60,578 bases of DNA from Microscilla marina ATCC 23134. GTDB lineage: Bacteria > Bacteroidota > Bacteroidia > Cytophagales > Microscillaceae. Position 1 is the stretch's first letter; each line of letters opens with the position of its first letter. The translations under genes were made by a program, and so were the position numbers. The stretch covers positions 1-60,578 of the forward strand of contig NZ_AAWS01000056.1 in NCBI RefSeq assembly GCF_000169175.1, in the 5' to 3' direction. Shown one piece after another: positions 7,900-17,017 of this stretch. A model generated the notes under the pieces. The model saw nothing but the letters and a program-made list of their open reading frames with translations. It did not search any database and was not told where the DNA came from.

Positions 7900-9156
7900 T
7901 TATTTAAATAAATCTTGTTCGAAATTTTTTCCAATATTGTTAGCTTCTTCTTTTAAAATTAAAAATATTTTGGGGAAATCTGTTTTAAACTTTTTTAAGT
8001 TTGTTTTTGACCCTGCTTTTACTTGCAGGGTGTTAACATAATTACTGTACATTTGTATGACCATAGGACTTCCTAAGGAGATAGCATAAACCACAAACTT
8101 CATGAAATTACGTTCTTCCTGATCAGGGAACAACTTTTTGTCTAAGTTCATTTGTTCTACTCCATGCCCCTTGTACATTCCCGAACTGTATTTTGCTATA
8201 CAAAGTGCTATTTGGTCCATCGTATATTGACTTCTTATGCTAGTAATATCAGTTTGGGTTAAATTATTCACTCCTTTGCCTTGAATAAAAGTAGCTAGCT
8301 CAGCTGCTTTAGCTTCAAAATTAAATTTTGGTAATAGTATCTCTTTTGCTTGTTGATACTCATCATCAAACGATATTTTTTTCTCTACCATATGTATTGG
8401 AGTCATGAACTCTACGTCAGCCTCAAAATAAATATTTATATTAGACCGAAAGTTGCCAATGCTATCCCTCCAAATTGTACTCTTGCCTAAGTTTGTTTTG
8501 CGATAATCTCTTTTGAGAATTTGTGAACCATTCTTTAACTCCATCAATGGCACCTTACTAATTTTATTTAACCAAGCGTCTACTGTGAGTGGATGATTAC
8601 TTAATGGAGGGTCTATGACATATTTAAGAGTTTTACCTTCTTTTTCTACTTCAATCAGTGCTGCAGTATGGTAGCTCCACAGATTCGTTTTGTTTCCTAA
8701 AGTATTGATGTATTTACTGCTGGTTTGCAGGTTGTCATTTTCTATTGGTTTTTCATTGGTCGAGATTGCAAAAATCTTCTTAGCCTCTATGCCTTCGTCT
8801 TTGAGACGTTTGGCTACTATATGTGCCCTCATATGACAACCATTTTCGGTAAATGAAAAAGCCGGAATGTTTTTTAAGGTATCTGTAATAATGTCATTAC
8901 TTATTTTTCTGGCCTTTTCTTCGCTTGGGAGCTTTTTTTTCCTATTTCCAAACATCGCCACATACCCCACCCCCTTTGTATCTGCACTCACCGAATGGGC
9001 TACCTCCTCAAAATACTCAAGCTGCAAAAGTATAACCCCTAGTTCGGTTTCTATTTCAGGGGCCTGGGCAGGGTCAAACTTGCCCGCTTCAATTACCTGA
9101 GCCCGCTTCATCAAAATGGCCGAGAGTTTCTCTATTTCTTGCTTAGACTCCCACAA
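7900..9156 (-). CDS. C-terminal toxin-like protein with protein-glutaminase fold
   Basis: 418-aa frame. Residues about 100-200 carry the features of bacterial protein glutaminases (Chryseobacterium type): ENGCHMRAH with Cys107, then WSYHTAALIEV with His163, then YVIDPPLSNHPLTVDAW with Asp182, a Cys-His-Asp triad in the right order and spacing. Such enzymes deamidate glutamine side chains of proteins. The rest is helical and unassigned. The first possible codon is TTG at 9156, overlapping by 14 bp the end of the 534-aa gene upstream. The N-terminus looks like the middle of a protein, so this may be the C-terminal part of a longer protein separated by a +1 frameshift between 9171 and 9143. A separate start, for example ATG at residue 16, cannot be excluded. 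Confidence 0.72.
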   Translation of the reverse strand: MWESKQEIEKLSAILMKRAQVIEAGKFDPAQAPEIETELGVILLQLEYFEEVAHSVSADTKGVGYVAMFGNRKKKLPSEEKARKISNDIITDTLKNIPAFSFTENGCHMRAHIVAKRLKDEGIEAKKIFAISTNEKPIENDNLQTSSKYINTLGNKTNLWSYHTAALIEVEKEGKTLKYVIDPPLSNHPLTVDAWLNKISKVPLMELKNGSQILKRDYRKTNLGKSTIWRDSIGNFRSNINIYFEADVEFMTPIHMVEKKISFDDEYQQAKEILLPKFNFEAKAAELATFIQGKGVNNLTQTDITSIRSQYTMDQIALCIAKYSSGMYKGHGVEQMNLDKKLFPDQEERNFMKFVVYAISLGSPMVIQMYSNYVNTLQVKAGSKTNLKKFKTDFPKIFLILKEEANNIGKNFEQDLFK

Positions 9157-10747
9157 TGCCGTGCCAGCCTACGGCTTTTTTGAATTGGTCGCCCCAGGCA
9201 CGCATTCTACCACTGAGGCCTTGGTAACGGCGCATATAATTGAGCGTGGCAAGGTGCTCTTGTATGTGGGCTATGGTGGCATCGGGACCCACCCTCAGCT
9301 GAACAGTGTCTATAGTAGTGAGGCTAAATACCCTAGCGTAAGTTCGAGTTTGGGTGGTATAATGGGCTTGTACAGTTTTGCCACTTATTTTGGGGTTGCC
9401 ATACTCTACCTGAATGCCTACTTTGCCCTGCAGCTCGCCCAAACCTTCTTCCAGGCGCTTTTTATGCGCCTCACGTTTGGTAAGTTCCTGGTAGAGAAGC
9501 TCTAACTCAGGGCTTTCCTCTATTTTTTGGGGCATCCTGGGGGCAGCTTGTACCTGATAAGGAGTAGCCTTGCCCTTTTGATTTGCCGCAGGCTGCAAAT
9601 GATCTACCGTGGCAAGTAGTGCCAACGCCTTGGTATACGCCAGCTTGGCCTCGGTAGTAGTAGCCTTCATCTTTTTGGCTTGCAACTGTAGGGTAGTATC
9701 TGCCACAAAACCCTTGACAGATCCCGCGCTACCAAAAAAAGCACAGATGGCAGCGGTTACCACCAGCTTTTCTCCTGCCTGGTCCAGGTTGGCACCAAAT
9801 GTTTTGCGCAGGGCACTGGCAAAAGTGCCGTCTTTCATGAGGTTGTCCATCAGGTCACCTGCATACTCCTGAGTGGTTTCGGTGGCTACGTGTGCCCCAT
9901 AACGAATGGCTACATTGTTGATAAAACTATTGATCACTATTTTATGGGCAGGTTTGTTTAGCAGCTTGAGCAATGGAAGCCTGCCCCCTACCAAACCCTG
10001 AATAATACCCTCGCCCAGCCCCGAATATTCGCTTTGACCCGCCAGCTTAAAAGCAATGCTGTTGACCAACGCCGCCCGGAGCACCTGGGTAGTGCGTTCA
10101 CCCAGGCGCAGGGTTTTTACCAAAGCGTTGCCCGCCCTGGCAATGGCGGGCAAAGTGCCTACTCCCTCGGTTATCAGAGTAGTAGCCATAATCTCAAGCA
10201 TCACCGGAATACTCGTGCCAATGCCTGTGCCTATTTGTTCAGTAAGGCTTTGCTTAGCACGGCTTAGCTGTTTTTTGGTCAGTGCCAAGCCCTCATATTG
10301 CATGTTTTGCGCCATCGACTGCGCAAAATCAGTATTGGTGCTATAGTCTGTCCAAAAAGTACTTTCGGCGAGCCCTTCTAGCAGCGATTTTGCAAAACCA
10401 GTGCGTTCGCTGCTCGCAAAGTCTTCGTTCAGAAAATAAGTTCTTGCGATCGCCCTAAAAGCCTTTTTTGCGTCTGATAACAGCTGTTTGTCGTATTTTA
10501 CCAAGCCTCTTTCTGCACTTTCGTCGTGCCTTTCGCCATAGCGTATACTAATTTTACTGTTTTTGTACCGAATGACATCGAGTGCCTGGGTCGACTTTTT
10601 GAGCCTTTGTTTGGTGTATCTATAGCGCAAATAATAGTCAGTGACCATGTCTTTGAGCTTGGTTTTAAAAGCCTTAGGGGGAGCACTGTTGTTGCCTTGA
10701 CCACCAGCGGTGCCTCCCTGGGGCGAGTCAATCCTATAACCATTCAC
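9143..10747 (-). CDS. large hypothetical protein, probable N-terminal part of the toxin
   Basis: 534 aa. A charged N-terminal helical part (about 25-160) is followed by an Ala/Gly-rich hydrophobic segment (about 175-350; IGTSIPVMLEIMATTLITEGVG, then EYSGLGEGIIQGLVGG), then a charged helical region. No family recognised. Hydrophobic Gly/Ala-rich middles are common in toxin delivery or pore modules, but this is only a resemblance. Its ATG overlaps the stop of the 556-aa gene by 4 bp (ATGA), so the two are probably translationally coupled. The stop lies in a 28-bp stretch where a +1 shift would join it to the 418-aa glutaminase frame. Confidence 0.65.
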   Translation of the reverse strand: MNGYRIDSPQGGTAGGQGNNSAPPKAFKTKLKDMVTDYYLRYRYTKQRLKKSTQALDVIRYKNSKISIRYGERHDESAERGLVKYDKQLLSDAKKAFRAIARTYFLNEDFASSERTGFAKSLLEGLAESTFWTDYSTNTDFAQSMAQNMQYEGLALTKKQLSRAKQSLTEQIGTGIGTSIPVMLEIMATTLITEGVGTLPAIARAGNALVKTLRLGERTTQVLRAALVNSIAFKLAGQSEYSGLGEGIIQGLVGGRLPLLKLLNKPAHKIVINSFINNVAIRYGAHVATETTQEYAGDLMDNLMKDGTFASALRKTFGANLDQAGEKLVVTAAICAFFGSAGSVKGFVADTTLQLQAKKMKATTTEAKLAYTKALALLATVDHLQPAANQKGKATPYQVQAAPRMPQKIEESPELELLYQELTKREAHKKRLEEGLGELQGKVGIQVEYGNPKISGKTVQAHYTTQTRTYARVFSLTTIDTVQLRVGPDATIAHIQEHLATLNYMRRYQGLSGRMRAWGDQFKKAVGWHGIVGV

Positions 10748-12414
10748 ATAGTCATATATAGGTTGGTAGTGTTCTTTTCGGGCGCCATAAATGCCCCCTC
10801 CTGAAAGTTTATTTTATCAAGCAAAGCATACAAACCTGCTTCTTTAAACAATTGTTTCCAATTGGTTTTGCCCAATAGCTTTTCCAGACTCAACATTCTT
10901 CGCTGGATCAAACCTACGACCCCTTGGTGGTAAAGTGCCGTCAATTGGTCGTTGGCTTGCCACACCACCTTATCAGTTTTGGTCAATATAGTTTTTGCCT
11001 CTGCTTTGGCAGCATTAAAAGCGTCTTCCCGCGATTTAAATAATTGCTTTTCCAGCGATTTGCCTTTTTTGCGCAAACTCCACTCGCTAAACCTCCGCAA
11101 AACTTCTTGTCGGGCATCATAGTCAAAGTTTACCTTGCCATTTACATCTAAAATAGACTGATAGTTGTGCTTTTTTCTTATCTCCTCTATGATCACCTTA
11201 AGGCGTTTATCCTGGAGTTTGGTGGGTAGCTCAAAAATCTTCCGGTACTTTGGGTTGTCAATCAACTCGCCAATGACCTGATACATCGCGTAGTTGGTCT
11301 CGGAGGCATATTGGGTGGTCACCGGGTCAACAATTCTTTCCTCTTTTTCTATTTTTATTTCTTTCTTTGGTGTAAGGTCACGGTGTTCATAGCGATTGAT
11401 CAAACCCAACACCTCAGTCGTCAGTTGAGCTACAAAAGGTTGTTTGCCTTTATAAGCCCCCTGTATAGTAGCCAGCCCTCTTTTGAGCTTGTGCATAAAA
11501 GCATTGGTTTGCCGATGGTCTGGGGCGGTGTTTGTCCCCCCGCTATTCTGGGTTTGCTTGTCCAGCATCCGCAGCAAAGGTACCTTTAAGTTGCCTTCAA
11601 AGTATTGCTTCATGGCATGCCGAATATCCCCCAGTGTTTTTACCAAACTCGGTTGGTTTACCTGGGCTATTTTTCCGGACACAATCAAATCAATGATGTT
11701 TTGGGCTGCCACAAACGGATCCCCTTCCCGGTTTTGATAGTGTACGATATACGCTATCAAGCGATTGGCACCCAACTTTAGCTCAGGGTCTTGTTGTACC
11801 AACTTCTGAGAAGTCAGTAGCTGTAAAGCTTGTAAAATACCATGCAGTAATTGATTGGTTTTGCGGTTGTCAAAACGATGAGCCCCATAATTATTGCGTT
11901 GTTTCTCCAGGTGTGCCAAAAAGTCCCAAACACCTTCCTCTTTGCTTCCAACTTTTGCGCTTCCCTCTTCGCCCACTCCCAAAAACTGCCCAAATTCTTG
12001 CTTGAAACTCAACACAATTGCTTTGAGTTGGGCAAATGATAAAGCCTGAGGGGTGTTTTTTAAGTAATTGAGCAGTATCAAAGCAAACTCGTCTACAGTA
12101 TGTGCTTTAATTGGGGAAATGGTCTTATGGTGAGGCTTGGTGGGCGTTCTTCTTACCAAAACCTTAGATGAAAGCACGCCAAAGGGGTCTTCACGCCGTT
12201 TGAGCAGCAATGGCATAGGCTTTTCCCCTCTGCGGGTCAATACCGCCCGTCCCTCTTCATTGGTGGGGAATTGATAGTTGGGGGTAGAAAGCAGCCTGGG
12301 TTTGCTGCCATCAGCTGAGGCAAGCCTGCTTACTTGCGAGGCAAACACCTTGGGTGGGTCAACATTGCTTTTTGACGTAGGAGTGTTTCTTGCAACATCT
12401 TTAGTTTTATCCAT
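10744..12414 (-). CDS. hypothetical protein, first gene of the toxin-like locus
   Basis: 556 aa, no signal peptide. The N-terminal 90 residues are polar and probably disordered (many Pro, Ser, Lys, Arg); the rest is helical with several Lys-rich segments. No family recognised. It begins the leftward group of genes ending in the glutaminase-like toxin and overlaps the next gene by 4 bp. Unstructured basic N-termini occur in cargo of contractile injection systems, and another such candidate is at 33637, but there is no direct evidence here. Confidence 0.65.
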   Translation of the reverse strand: MDKTKDVARNTPTSKSNVDPPKVFASQVSRLASADGSKPRLLSTPNYQFPTNEEGRAVLTRRGEKPMPLLLKRREDPFGVLSSKVLVRRTPTKPHHKTISPIKAHTVDEFALILLNYLKNTPQALSFAQLKAIVLSFKQEFGQFLGVGEEGSAKVGSKEEGVWDFLAHLEKQRNNYGAHRFDNRKTNQLLHGILQALQLLTSQKLVQQDPELKLGANRLIAYIVHYQNREGDPFVAAQNIIDLIVSGKIAQVNQPSLVKTLGDIRHAMKQYFEGNLKVPLLRMLDKQTQNSGGTNTAPDHRQTNAFMHKLKRGLATIQGAYKGKQPFVAQLTTEVLGLINRYEHRDLTPKKEIKIEKEERIVDPVTTQYASETNYAMYQVIGELIDNPKYRKIFELPTKLQDKRLKVIIEEIRKKHNYQSILDVNGKVNFDYDARQEVLRRFSEWSLRKKGKSLEKQLFKSREDAFNAAKAEAKTILTKTDKVVWQANDQLTALYHQGVVGLIQRRMLSLEKLLGKTNWKQLFKEAGLYALLDKINFQEGAFMAPEKNTTNLYMTM

Positions 12415-12786
12415 GTTTGCCAGGGGTTGATAAAATTGAAGACGCCTTCAAGTTAGGGTTTATTTTGTATTTTCAAGAAAAAAAAGCCCCTAAATATAGT
12501 GTCATATTTGCAATTATAATAATTTACTCCAAATATTTTGTCTCTCTACTGAAAAGCGCATTTTTGTGGAAGTTTTAATCTTGTTTTATTTGCTCGGAAA
12601 GCGCATTTTAAATGCTCGTAGACAATAGACATGTGTTGCAAATGTGTGTTAGGTGGTATATCAGGACAAGACAAAGCCCCTTTACTCTCTCCCTCTCTCA
12701 CAATTCCCAATTTTAAATTGCCTTCTTTTTGATATTTAGTTTTAAATTGGGATTTATTTTATTTTGAATCTATCTTTTTATATATA
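12415..12786. other. intergenic region between divergent genes
   Basis: AT-rich, must hold the promoters of the leftward toxin-like locus and the rightward dehydrogenase gene. A TATTTTGTCTC near 12533 and several A/T tracts are visible, but I cannot assign a promoter with confidence. Confidence 0.4.
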
Positions 12787-13737
12787 ATGAAAATAGTAGT
12801 TGTAGACGGGCACGCCCTCAATCCGGGAGACTTAGACTGGACCCCCTTTGAGGCTTTTGGTGAAGTAACCGTATATGCCCGCACCCCCCAGGAAAAACTC
12901 GTAGAGCGTTGCCAAAACGCCGACATTGTGCTTACCAACAAGGCAAGGTTTGACAGTGCCACTTTGTTGCAACTTACCCACCTCAAATACATTGGTGTAT
13001 TGGCCACCGGGTACGACCTGATTGACCTGAAAACAGCCAAAGCAAGCAATATTGTGGTCACCAATATTCCGGCGTATGGCGATGTGGCAGTAGCCCAGCA
13101 TACCTTTGCCTTGATGCTTGAGCTCATCAACCGGGTAAGCCTGCACGACCAAAGTGTAAAAAGTGGCGAATGGGCGAAAAACCCTGACTGGTGCTATTGG
13201 AAAGCCCCCTTTCATACCCTCAACGGGATGCGACTAGGCATCATTGGTTTTGGTAAAATAGGGCGCAAGGTGGCTGAAGTAGCAAAGGCTTTTGGCATGC
13301 GTATGTTTTATAACAATCTATCGAAAAAAACCAATATATACGCTCAGTATGCCGAAAAGGAAGAAATATTCGAAAAATGCGACATTGTTACATTGCATTT
13401 GCCCTTAGATAAAGACAATAAGGGATTTGTAAACAAAGAGTTGCTAAGCCGCATGCAATCTTCTGCCTTGCTTATCAATACCTCCCGAGGGGGACTTATC
13501 AACGAGCAAGACCTGGCCGATGCGCTTAACAGTGGGCAAATAGCGGGTGCCGGGCTCGATGTATTGGCTACCGAGCCTCCCCAAGCCGACCACCCTTTAT
13601 TTAAAGCCAAAAATGTACTCATTACCCCACACATGGCGTGGGGGGCGGTAGAGTCGCGCAATGCTTTGATGAATGAGGCGCTTGACAACGTAAAAAACTT
13701 TGTAGAAGGTACTCCACAAAATGTAGTGAACGAGTAA
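12787..13737 (+). CDS. D-2-hydroxyacid dehydrogenase (glycerate dehydrogenase-like)
   Basis: 316 aa, cytosolic NAD(P)H-dependent oxidoreductase of the D-isomer-specific 2-hydroxyacid dehydrogenase family. The nucleotide-binding motif is GIIGFGKIGRKVAEVAKAFGM (about 151-171, Gly-x-Gly-x-x-Gly). Catalytic residues are Arg in NTSRGGLINE, Glu in LDVLATEPP, and His in ITPHMAWG. Length and domain order are typical. The Trp-Ala near the catalytic His (HMAWG) and overall pattern resemble hydroxypyruvate/glycerate dehydrogenases; the exact substrate cannot be read from sequence. It stands alone, with a hairpin terminator 36 bp downstream. Confidence 0.9.
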   Translation: MKIVVVDGHALNPGDLDWTPFEAFGEVTVYARTPQEKLVERCQNADIVLTNKARFDSATLLQLTHLKYIGVLATGYDLIDLKTAKASNIVVTNIPAYGDVAVAQHTFALMLELINRVSLHDQSVKSGEWAKNPDWCYWKAPFHTLNGMRLGIIGFGKIGRKVAEVAKAFGMRMFYNNLSKKTNIYAQYAEKEEIFEKCDIVTLHLPLDKDNKGFVNKELLSRMQSSALLINTSRGGLINEQDLADALNSGQIAGAGLDVLATEPPQADHPLFKAKNVLITPHMAWGAVESRNALMNEALDNVKNFVEGTPQNVVNE

Positions 13738-13773
13738 AAAATCAAATCACTCGAACCTGAAGTTATCTCATCA

Positions 13774-13816
13774 ACCATTGGTGGTCTAAGCAATTTAATG
13801 ACTGCCAATGGTTTTT
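13774..13816 (+). terminator. probable intrinsic terminator after the dehydrogenase gene
   Basis: ACCATTGG (13774-13781) pairs with CCAATGGT (13805-13812), followed by TTTTT. The 23-base loop is long, so strength is uncertain. Confidence 0.45.
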
Positions 13817-14331
13817 CGTATTTGGTACTTTGGCAACTGCCCAATCAACAAAAACAAGCCAATTGTTTGTTCTGCTGTTGTTGTGTATGGGCAACCCTCT
13901 GGATTTTTACTTGTGGGGCACAAGTCTATGATGTGTTATTTTCAACCTTATTGTTATAGAGGCTAAAAAATACGAAATATGATAAACTCCCTCCTAATTG
14001 GCTTCGCCTAATTAAAATAACTTAATAGAAAAGGTTCTCGTTACCTTGAAATGAGGCAAACAAAGGAGTTTGGTCGATATAAGTGTGCTGTTTTGAGGGC
14101 ATAGCTGTAGACCGAACGAAAAACCCGGATTTACTTTGGTGAACCTTGTAAAACTTCACTTTTGCCCGCGTTGCTTTTGTGAACTCCGATGCCTGTCAGC
14201 GCTGGAGTTATAACATAATTTTTTTAAGCAGTATTTATCAGCAAGCACATCATCCAAATGAGGTTATTTTTAGAGTTTTACTGGCTTTAAAAATTTAACC
14301 CGTAAATAAACCCTTACAATTATACGCAACT
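13817..14331. other. intergenic region without a recognised gene
   Basis: About 500 bp of AT-rich DNA. No convincing open frame, RNA gene or repeat was found; the promoter of the serine hydrolase gene should lie in its right part. Confidence 0.4.
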
Positions 14332-15480
14332 ATGAGAAAAATTGAACTACTCATGCTTTTTGTAGCATTGATTTTAACTGTTTCTTGTAAAAAAGAAGAT
14401 GACACAGAACCTACCAATAATTCACAGCAGAGTTTCAGTGAATTGGAAACCAAAATTGTAGGTGAAATGACAAAAGAGTCGATTAATGGACTTTCCGCAT
14501 TTATTATTAAAGGAAATGAAACTGTTTGGATCAAAGGATTTGGAAAAGCAGACGTAGCTAATAATAAAGAGGTAAGCAAAGATACCCCTTTTATGTTGGG
14601 GTCTGTTTCTAAAGCAGTAACGAGTATTGTTTTATTGACTTTATATGATGCCGGAAAATTTAAATTAGACGATAACATCAACGATTACCTCCCTTTTAAG
14701 GTAATAAATCCCCATCATCCAAACGAAACCATTACTTTTAAAATGCTGTTAGCCCACGCCGGGTCAATTAACGATGCTGGTTATGACGAGTTAGACGATA
14801 GTAAAATATATACATTTGGTGGAGATACCTCGCTTGATTTGGGGGAGTTTCTGAAAGATTATTTGGTAGACGGTGGGAAATATTACAGCACTGATTCATA
14901 CACAAAAGACAAACCAGGTGCGGGCTTTAAATACTCAAACGTGGGTTCTGCTTTATGTGGGTATTTAGCAGAAGCCATTTCAGGAGAAAAGTTTAGCGAT
15001 TACTCTAAAAAAGTACTTTTTACCCCATTAGGGATGAACAATACAGGATGGTGGCTAAAAGATGTAAACATAGACCAGGTAGCCATTCCTTATCAAAACG
15101 ATGGTACAGCCATTCAGCATTATACTTTTGTCGATTATCCCAATGGACAACTCAGAAGTAGTGTAGAAGATATGAGTAAGCTGATGTTAATGTTTATGCA
15201 ACAAGGCACGCTGAATGGTCAAAAAATATTGGAAAGCACTACAGTAGACTTGATTAAAGCCAGGGCAGGCTTTGTAGATAGCTCAAACTTTGGGTTGAGT
15301 TGGTATTATGATAAAACCAGCGCAGGAGATGAAATATTGGGGCATAATGGATCGGAAAGAGGAGTGCAGACAGAATTCTTTTTGGATACTAAAAGTGGAG
15401 TAGGGGTGATGGTAACCGCCAACAAAACCACTTCTTTGGTAAGTATTCGTGATTTGCTTTTCGAGGAAGCCAAAAAATAA
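14332..15480 (+). CDS. serine hydrolase lipoprotein of the beta-lactamase/DD-peptidase family
   Basis: 382 aa. The N-terminus is a lipoprotein signal (hydrophobic stretch then LTVSC, Cys about residue 19), so the protein is likely anchored in the outer membrane or periplasm. The class C beta-lactamase-like fold shows SVSK (Ser-x-x-Lys nucleophile, about 87-90), YSN (KYSNVGSALCGYLAEAI) and HNG (GHNGSERG), the three catalytic motifs in order. Family members include esterases and peptidases, so an antibiotic-resistance role should not be assumed. Monocistronic. Confidence 0.9.
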   Translation: MRKIELLMLFVALILTVSCKKEDDTEPTNNSQQSFSELETKIVGEMTKESINGLSAFIIKGNETVWIKGFGKADVANNKEVSKDTPFMLGSVSKAVTSIVLLTLYDAGKFKLDDNINDYLPFKVINPHHPNETITFKMLLAHAGSINDAGYDELDDSKIYTFGGDTSLDLGEFLKDYLVDGGKYYSTDSYTKDKPGAGFKYSNVGSALCGYLAEAISGEKFSDYSKKVLFTPLGMNNTGWWLKDVNIDQVAIPYQNDGTAIQHYTFVDYPNGQLRSSVEDMSKLMLMFMQQGTLNGQKILESTTVDLIKARAGFVDSSNFGLSWYYDKTSAGDEILGHNGSERGVQTEFFLDTKSGVGVMVTANKTTSLVSIRDLLFEEAKK

Positions 15481-15613
15481 CTACAGAAGATATGAACCAA
15501 CTACTGGCGTCAATTAAATTGTACCAGTAGTTGGGGCTATCAAAAAAAACAGCCTGATTTCTTGCGAACGTAAAATTTTTTATTGCGAATTGCCTGATTT
15601 GTATCTACCTTCC

Positions 15614-15646
15614 TTGAAAAAAAAATCATCATTTTTACTAATTTTG
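15614..15646 (+). promoter_or_regulatory. candidate Bacteroidota promoter upstream of gldA
   Basis: TAATTTTG (15639-15646) fits the TAnnTTTG -7 box. A TTG at 15614-15616 is a possible -33 element, although the 22-base spacing is a little long. The gldA start is about 105 bp downstream. Confidence 0.4.
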
Positions 15647-15750
15647 AGTTGCGATGCGTTAATTGCATTCAGGAAATGCTTTCCTACCTGATAGACTTCA
15701 GAAATCTGTCAGGTATGGAAACAGACATTATAAACAATTAAACCAACTCT

Positions 15751-16662
15751 ATGTCAGTTGTTGTTAGCGATCTTACCAAAACTTTTGGCGTTCAGAATGC
15801 TGTAGACCAGGTGTCGTTTGAGGCACAACCGGGTGACATTGTAGGTTTTTTAGGACCCAATGGAGCCGGAAAGTCTACCACCATGAAAATAATCACTGGC
15901 TATTTGCCCCCTACTGCGGGTAGTGTAGCAGTGTGTGGATCTGACGTGACCCAAAACTCAATGGAAGTACGCAAAAACATTGGCTACCTGCCCGAACACA
16001 ACCCCTTGTATTTAGACATGTACGTCAAAGAGTATTTGCGTTTTATTGGGGCCTTGCACGGTTTAAAAGGACGCAAGCTCAAACAGCAAGTAGCTGCTAT
16101 GGTAGAGTTGTGCGGGTTGCAACGCGAACAACACAAAAAAATAGGGGCCATCTCTAAAGGGTATCGCCAAAGGGTAGGGCTGGCACAGTCTATCATTCAC
16201 GATCCCAAAGTACTTATTTTAGATGAGCCTACCACTGGGCTTGATCCCAACCAAATTGTAGAAATACGTGAGGTGATTAAAAACATTGGGCAAGCAAAAA
16301 CAGTCATTTTTTCTACCCACATTATGCAAGAGGTACAAGCTATGTGCAACCGGGTGATCATTATAAACCTGGGCAAAATAGTAGCCGATGGCAACGTAGA
16401 CTCGCTTAAGGCAATGCAAAATAAAGCCAATGCTTTTATTACCGAATTTAAAGAAGAGATCGACTGGAAACTCATTGGTGAGCTTGAAGGTGTCATAGAG
16501 GTACAACCATTGGGTGGTGGTAAATACAAAGTGTTTGCCCAACCAGAAACAGACGTGCGCCCGCTCATGTTTGAACTTGCCAAAACCCATCACTGGACCT
16601 TGGTAGGACTTCAACAACAGGAAAATACCCTGGAAGATGTTTTTCAGAACTTAACTAAATAA
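15751..16662 (+). CDS. gldA: gliding motility ABC transporter ATP-binding protein GldA
   Basis: 303 aa. N-terminal ABC ATPase domain: Walker A GPNGAGKST (about 35-43), Q-loop region GYLPEHNPLY, signature ISKGYRQRVGLAQ, Walker B VLILDEPTTGLD, switch His in STHIMQEV. The C-terminal extension is the one seen in the GldA/multidrug subfamily. GldA forms an ABC transporter with the GldF and GldG membrane proteins and is needed for gliding in Flavobacterium johnsoniae. gldF follows 355 bp downstream on the same strand, which supports the specific name. The gap and the repeat in it suggest the genes may have separate promoters. Confidence 0.88.
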   Translation: MSVVVSDLTKTFGVQNAVDQVSFEAQPGDIVGFLGPNGAGKSTTMKIITGYLPPTAGSVAVCGSDVTQNSMEVRKNIGYLPEHNPLYLDMYVKEYLRFIGALHGLKGRKLKQQVAAMVELCGLQREQHKKIGAISKGYRQRVGLAQSIIHDPKVLILDEPTTGLDPNQIVEIREVIKNIGQAKTVIFSTHIMQEVQAMCNRVIIINLGKIVADGNVDSLKAMQNKANAFITEFKEEIDWKLIGELEGVIEVQPLGGGKYKVFAQPETDVRPLMFELAKTHHWTLVGLQQQENTLEDVFQNLTK

Positions 16663-17017
16663 AATATTATAATAGTCCATAGCTGATTCGAGTAAATGTT
16701 CACCTTGTTAAATACTGTAAACCAGTATTTTATATGAAGATTGCGTACTCACTTTATTTTCAAAAGTGTTTCGGTTTTACGCCTAAACACCCAATTAAAT
16801 AGTTTTTAAATTCATCAATAACTGATCACCAGCAAACAACTTTGACTAAAATCACTGCGGAGTATTGATTTTAGTGAACTGATTGGTAATTAACCCAAGT
16901 TGCAGTATGTAAACTGTAAAAACTTAACTTCCAGCTATTTACATATTTCAGGTGCGAATATAGCTGGCACTTGAAGCTTGTCGCTTGTACCTCGCAACTT
17001 CAATTAATTAAGACATT
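16663..17017. other. gldA-gldF intergenic region containing a dispersed repeat
   Basis: The left 220 bp is AT-rich without recognised signals. The right part (16887-17012) is a copy of the repeat also found, inverted and with a MITE inserted, at 27913-28148. Confidence 0.6.
16887..17012 (+). repeat. dispersed intergenic repeat, uninterrupted copy
   Basis: About 125 bp, from TAATTAACCCAAGTTG to CAACTTCAATTAATTA. Its reverse complement occurs at 27913-28148 with around ten differences by eye. The ends carry an imperfect inverted repeat (AACCCAAGTTGCAG against CTCGCAACTTCAATT). It provides the empty target site for the MITE at 27970. Confidence 0.8.

Noticed and set aside
13738-13900. Continuation of coding sequence after the dehydrogenase
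   Set aside because: A short open stretch exists, but it spans the hairpin and T-tract and shows no family similarity.
14332-15480. Beta-lactamase resistance gene
   Set aside because: SxxK, YSN and HNG motifs only place it in the broad serine hydrolase superfamily; a lipoprotein esterase or peptidase is equally likely.
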